Under the pieces are notes generated by a model. It did not search any database, had not been told where the DNA came from, and was given only the letters and a program-made list of their open reading frames with translations. From an uncultured Muribaculaceae bacterium (GTDB lineage: Bacteria; Bacteroidota; Bacteroidia; Bacteroidales; Muribaculaceae): DNA of 22,906 bases. Positions 19,560 through 22,906 of this stretch are shown here, one piece after another (position 1 is the stretch's first letter; every line of letters begins with the position of its first letter). The translations under genes and the position numbers were made by a program. The DNA is taken from positions 1 to 22,906 of the forward strand of contig CAJTZQ010000060.1 of assembly GCA_910583795.1 (NCBI GenBank). Direction: 5' to 3'.

Positions 19560-22178
19560 ATGAATTTCCGTCCTATCCTGATATTGATTATAATGGTTTC
19601 GTTGTTTGCCGGAGTGGCAAACAGCGAAACCAGAATCACCGGAACTGTAAAAAGCGAGGATAAAAAACCGCTTTCCACGGTCATGGTCAAGACTTACTCC
19701 CCGGAAGGGAAAGAATGGCACACAAAAACGGGCAAAGACGGAAGATTCGCTATAACAATTCCAACTATACCCGATTCAGTAAAAATCAGATTCAGTAAGT
19801 TGGGCTATGAAACTGAGACATTTGTTATCCGCGACTTTTCAATCCCTGTTTCAATAGAGCTTCACCGCACTTCCACATTACTTAAGGAGGTGACGGTGAA
19901 AGCACCCTCTGTCAGACTGAAGGGAGACACTATTGTATACGATCTCGCAGCCTTTGCCGGTAAAGGCGATGTCTCGTTGCAGGATGCCCTCAAGAAAGTG
20001 CCGGGAGTTGAGGTTGAAAACTCAGGTGGCATTAAATACAACGGGAAAAGCATCTCAAATTTCTACATAAACGGGATGGATCTTTTAGGGGGCAAATACA
20101 ATATAGCCACTACCAGTATTCCGCATTCATACGTCAGCGCGGTCGAGATTCTCAACAACCATCAAAACAAGAAAATTGACCGCAACGTTTTCAACGACAA
20201 TGTAGCATTAAATATCCGCTTAAAACCAAAGGCGATGTTCAAGCCAATGGGGAAATACGGTTTGAAAGCCGGATATGGCGACAAATTGATGGGTGAGGCA
20301 TCAGGCGCAGGGATGATGTTTACAGACAATTTCCAGACCATCCTTACATTAAAGGCGGGGAACGTAAATGAATTTTCATCTTACGACCATGTGATTCATT
20401 ACAGTTATGACAACCGCAATGAAATGCCCAATTATGCGGAAAATATTCTCGGCAACCTCTCCGCCTCAACCCCTCCCCTCAACAGGACAAGATGGATAAG
20501 ACCTGTCGACTTGTCCACCACCCTTAACTTCATCAACAAACTCTCAAAAGACGCTACGCTCCGTACCAACATCGGTTACGAATATACACATACTGATTAT
20601 GACTATTCCGAAGATGCAACCTATTTCGCAGGTGAATCTGACGTAGTCGTCAAGACTTCCATGTCTCCCTCCGCCTATTCCCATAAACCTTCCTTTTCCG
20701 TAGAATACAAGCTTAATAGCGATGACAGATACATACGCAACAGTATTTCCGGTAATGCATCGTTTTCAACCTACCGTCTTCCTGTAGATAACGATGCATA
20801 TTCCATCTCCCAGGCTCAAGACATGAAATCTTTCAACATCTATGATTTTTTCGATATTAATTGGCGGCGTGGGAAGATGAAATGGAATTCTGAAACCTTC
20901 GTACAATTAAGGGCAAATCCCGAAGGAATAATCAATGTGTCGGGAGGCGAGGATCCGGAGGCAAGTCTATTGCAGACGGCACGCTCCTATTCACTGCGAG
21001 CCTCCGAACTCATATCAGGGGTATTTGAATACAAGAGGTCTCGTATCTATCTTCCTGTATCTTTCGCCTTCAACCACAACCGTATCCACTCCAGGCTTCA
21101 GGATGACGGATATGGTGATGAATTCATAAATGCGGAAAATCATCTGACAAGCGATGAGTTTAAATTTTCAATATCTCCAAGCTATGAATACTCCTCCAGA
21201 TATAACAGATTTGTCTTTCGTGCCGGAGTCCCATTGAGCGTGAATATTTACGACCGGAAAAATTCCGGTACAATTCCTGCAGCAAACAATAAAGTTTATC
21301 TCAGCCTTTCCCCTTCAGTCTATGCTAACTATGACGCCACATCAAAATCCACATTCGGAGGTGGCATCGACTTCCATAACTCCTACGGAGACATTCTTGA
21401 TCTGATGACTTCACCCGTCATGACAGACTATATGTCGATGCAATTGAAATCCGGAATAATTTCCCACACCAAAAGATTTAATTCATCGTTAAGATATAGT
21501 TTCAAATCTCCATTGACACTATGGAATTTCCGTATTGATGCCGGATACTCCAAAGGTTGGAACAATCTTATGTCCCGGCAATATGTTTCATCCGGACTTA
21601 TAACCATATCAAATTATCTATCCCCAAACAATTACGATTCCTTCAACAGCAACATCACGTTGTCAAAGCAATTCCGGGAATTACATACCAAAATTACTCT
21701 TAACGGGTCATTTAACCGTTCCCGCAATGAGACAGAACAAAATGACATGAGAGTGAAGTATTATGGCACAACATACTCTTTCTCTCCGAACATCTCAACA
21801 AATCCATTAGGATGGTTTGAACTGGATTATGATCTATTTCTTTCCTTCACATCCACCAAGTTTCGTGACATGCGAAGATCATATACATCACAAAATCATG
21901 ATATCGGTTTGAAATTTTATCCCGGCGACAATTGGGAGATCAATTTTAAATCCGACATAACAAGAAAAGAGATTTCTGAAAAACAATATAAGACAATGTC
22001 CCTGTTTGACGCCGGTGCCGTCTATAAGTTCAAATCCTTGCGTTTCGGTCTTGAGCTGCGCAACATATTCGACTGCAAAAGCTATTCATATACCATCTTC
22101 AACGGGCTTGACCGCTTCTCCTATTCCTACGGTTTGCGCGGACGGGAACTTCTCCTCTCATTCACATTCATAAAATAA
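19560..22178 (+). CDS. TonB-receptor-like outer-membrane beta-barrel protein (operon end)
   Basis: This is an 872-residue outer-membrane protein. The signal is MNFRPILILIIMVSLFAGVA (about 1-21). A carboxypeptidase-regulatory-like domain follows (about 22-105: RITGTVKSEDKKPLSTVMVK, KLGYETETF), then a plug-like domain with KGDTIVYDLAAF, ALKKVPGVEVENSGGI and NGKSISNFYINGMDLL, then a barrel to the end, RELLLSFTFIK. The plug blocks align with those of the barrel at 13193-16117, so the two are paralogues, but the barrel parts differ. It is the last gene of the blaI-M56-GLPGLI operon. No SusD partner or TonB box is seen. It is probably a channel or receptor for an unknown ligand, controlled by the BlaI/M56 pair. 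Confidence 0.85.
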   Translation: MNFRPILILIIMVSLFAGVANSETRITGTVKSEDKKPLSTVMVKTYSPEGKEWHTKTGKDGRFAITIPTIPDSVKIRFSKLGYETETFVIRDFSIPVSIELHRTSTLLKEVTVKAPSVRLKGDTIVYDLAAFAGKGDVSLQDALKKVPGVEVENSGGIKYNGKSISNFYINGMDLLGGKYNIATTSIPHSYVSAVEILNNHQNKKIDRNVFNDNVALNIRLKPKAMFKPMGKYGLKAGYGDKLMGEASGAGMMFTDNFQTILTLKAGNVNEFSSYDHVIHYSYDNRNEMPNYAENILGNLSASTPPLNRTRWIRPVDLSTTLNFINKLSKDATLRTNIGYEYTHTDYDYSEDATYFAGESDVVVKTSMSPSAYSHKPSFSVEYKLNSDDRYIRNSISGNASFSTYRLPVDNDAYSISQAQDMKSFNIYDFFDINWRRGKMKWNSETFVQLRANPEGIINVSGGEDPEASLLQTARSYSLRASELISGVFEYKRSRIYLPVSFAFNHNRIHSRLQDDGYGDEFINAENHLTSDEFKFSISPSYEYSSRYNRFVFRAGVPLSVNIYDRKNSGTIPAANNKVYLSLSPSVYANYDATSKSTFGGGIDFHNSYGDILDLMTSPVMTDYMSMQLKSGIISHTKRFNSSLRYSFKSPLTLWNFRIDAGYSKGWNNLMSRQYVSSGLITISNYLSPNNYDSFNSNITLSKQFRELHTKITLNGSFNRSRNETEQNDMRVKYYGTTYSFSPNISTNPLGWFELDYDLFLSFTSTKFRDMRRSYTSQNHDIGLKFYPGDNWEINFKSDITRKEISEKQYKTMSLFDAGAVYKFKSLRFGLELRNIFDCKSYSYTIFNGLDRFSYSYGLRGRELLLSFTFIK

Positions 22179-22208
22179 ATTCGGCAGTCAAAGACTGCCG
22201 AATTTATT
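22174..22208. terminator. Shared bidirectional terminator
   Basis: A perfect 16-bp stem (AATAAATTCGGCAGTC with GACTGCCGAATTTATT) and an AAA loop. The stop codons of the plus-strand barrel gene (22176-22178) and of the minus-strand DJ-1 gene (22207-22209) both lie in or touch the stem, so one hairpin ends two convergent genes. Confidence 0.85.
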
Positions 22209-22797
22209 AGCCAAAGAAATATCCGAGTCCTGCGTCTGATTTCGGATAGAGAAGCATTCCGTTTGCCACTTGCACGGCAGCGTCTGTGCCCTTGGTCTCC
22301 TTAACTATTGTAAGTGCCCAATGCAAAGCTGATGACGGACCATTAGCTGTCACGAATTTACCATCAACCACTACCGGAGCTTCCGATACCCTCGCACCTT
22401 TGAGCATCTCTTCAAAACCCGGATAGCACGTAGCCTTTTTCCCTTTCAACAAACCCAACTGACCGAGCACTACAGCAGGCGCAGCACAGATGGCAGCTAT
22501 CCTGCCATTAGCGGCTCCCGCCTGACGCTCAAGAAGACCACGCAAAGGAGCAAATTCATAAAGATTTGTTGCCCCGGGCATCCCTCCGGGCAAAATTAGC
22601 CATTCAGGGGAGGGAAACAAAGTATTGTCAAACAACAGATCAGCATTGACTGTGACTCCATGCGCGCCCTCCACTTGAAGTGCCGATGTTATAGAAACCG
22701 TTTTAACTGAAATGCCGGCTCTCCTTAATACATCAACTGCTGTAAGCGCCTCGATTTCCTCAAAGCCTTGTGCCAAAAATAAAAAAGATTCTTTCAT
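22207..22797 (-). CDS. DJ-1/PfpI family protein (YajL/DJ-1 type)
   Basis: This is a 196-residue protein of the DJ-1 subgroup, the normal length. ATG 22797 (MKESFLFLAQGFEEIEALTA) is chosen because it matches the family start; the frame extends 13 codons upstream only from a TTG. The nucleophile elbow is AAICAAPAVVLG with Cys104, and the conserved acidic partner is Glu16 (GFEEIEA), matching Cys106/Glu18 of human DJ-1. The motif LPGGMPGATNL, also typical, is present. Homologues are described as glyoxalase/deglycase, chaperone or oxidative-stress proteins; which applies here cannot be read from sequence. It is convergent with the barrel gene and shares its terminator. Confidence 0.92.
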   Translation of the reverse strand: MKESFLFLAQGFEEIEALTAVDVLRRAGISVKTVSITSALQVEGAHGVTVNADLLFDNTLFPSPEWLILPGGMPGATNLYEFAPLRGLLERQAGAANGRIAAICAAPAVVLGQLGLLKGKKATCYPGFEEMLKGARVSEAPVVVDGKFVTANGPSSALHWALTIVKETKGTDAAVQVANGMLLYPKSDAGLGYFFG

Positions 22798-22851
22798 AAC
22801 TTCAAGATTTACTAAGGTGTATTTAGAAACTGCCAAAATTTATTTTAGACT

Positions 22852-22864
22852 GTTTCTTAGAAAC
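22852..22864. promoter_or_regulatory. Small palindrome upstream of the DJ-1 gene
   Basis: GTTTCT-T-AGAAAC, 55 bases upstream of ATG 22797; TTAGAAACTG recurs in near-identical form at about 22822 (TTTAGAAACTG). Another short inverted repeat (TGTTAT, ATAACA) lies at 22889-22905 at the window edge. These may be operator or promoter parts, but there is no clear -33/-7 pair. Confidence 0.3.
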
Positions 22865-22906
22865 TGTTTAAATTTGATTTTGAAAAAATGTTATAGGGCA
22901 TAACAA

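Noticed and set aside
22733..22765. EIEALTAVD in the DJ-1 protein looks like the NIEALT motif of the secreted peptides
   Set aside because: It is the normal conserved N-terminal segment of DJ-1 family proteins (Glu16 region); the likeness is chance.

Overview
The window looks like a chromosomal segment of a Bacteroidales bacterium (Bacteroides/Muribaculaceae type; species not resolved). The reasons are Bacteroidetes-style promoters (TTTG, about 20 bases, TAnnTTTG), lipoproteins and NVEALA-like peptides of a Bacteroidetes type, a GLPGLI protein, M56/BlaI regulation of TonB-receptor-like barrels, and a 29-residue AURKAIP1/COX24-like basic protein. No tRNA, rRNA, CRISPR array or recognisable transposase was seen.

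Region 1 (1-4180, minus strand, AT-rich, accessory). This is a run of small secreted proteins. In transcription order it holds a DUF3244-like protein whose natural start is broken by TGA at codon 3, a thioredoxin-like/DUF1573 lipoprotein, an NVEALA-like peptide, a 6-bladed beta-propeller lipoprotein, a 28-codon remnant of a second DUF1573 gene, a second NVEALA-like peptide, and a second propeller lipoprotein that runs off the window. It reads as a tandemly duplicated cassette (DUF1573 / peptide / propeller). The two peptides keep a near-identical N-terminal half but have unrelated Cys-rich C-termini.

Region 2 (4180-9330). A membrane-anchored TPR/coiled-coil/HTH protein and a BF3164-like lipoprotein each have their own copy of a roughly 190-200 bp block holding promoter and terminator. 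A plus-strand AAA-ATPase/PD-(D/E)XK gene, of a family that spreads horizontally, lies next to the outer block copy.

Region 3 (9330-13160) is housekeeping: RNase G, a small basic ribosomal-type protein, HU, a YjjG-type HAD nucleotidase, and a YigZ/IMPACT protein that overlaps the HAD gene tail to tail.

Region 4 (13190-22180) is a coherent regulated envelope system. Two related TonB-receptor-like outer-membrane barrels flank a BlaI-type repressor, an M56 (BlaR1-like) membrane metallopeptidase and a GLPGLI protein. A perfect-consensus promoter in front of blaI sits between two TCAACTA-N6-TAGTTGA-type dyads, probably BlaI operators. The periplasmic tails of both the M56 protease and the GLPGLI protein carry a plug-domain-like motif, which suggests that they communicate with the barrels. 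Region 5 is a DJ-1/PfpI gene that converges on the second barrel gene and shares one terminator hairpin with it.
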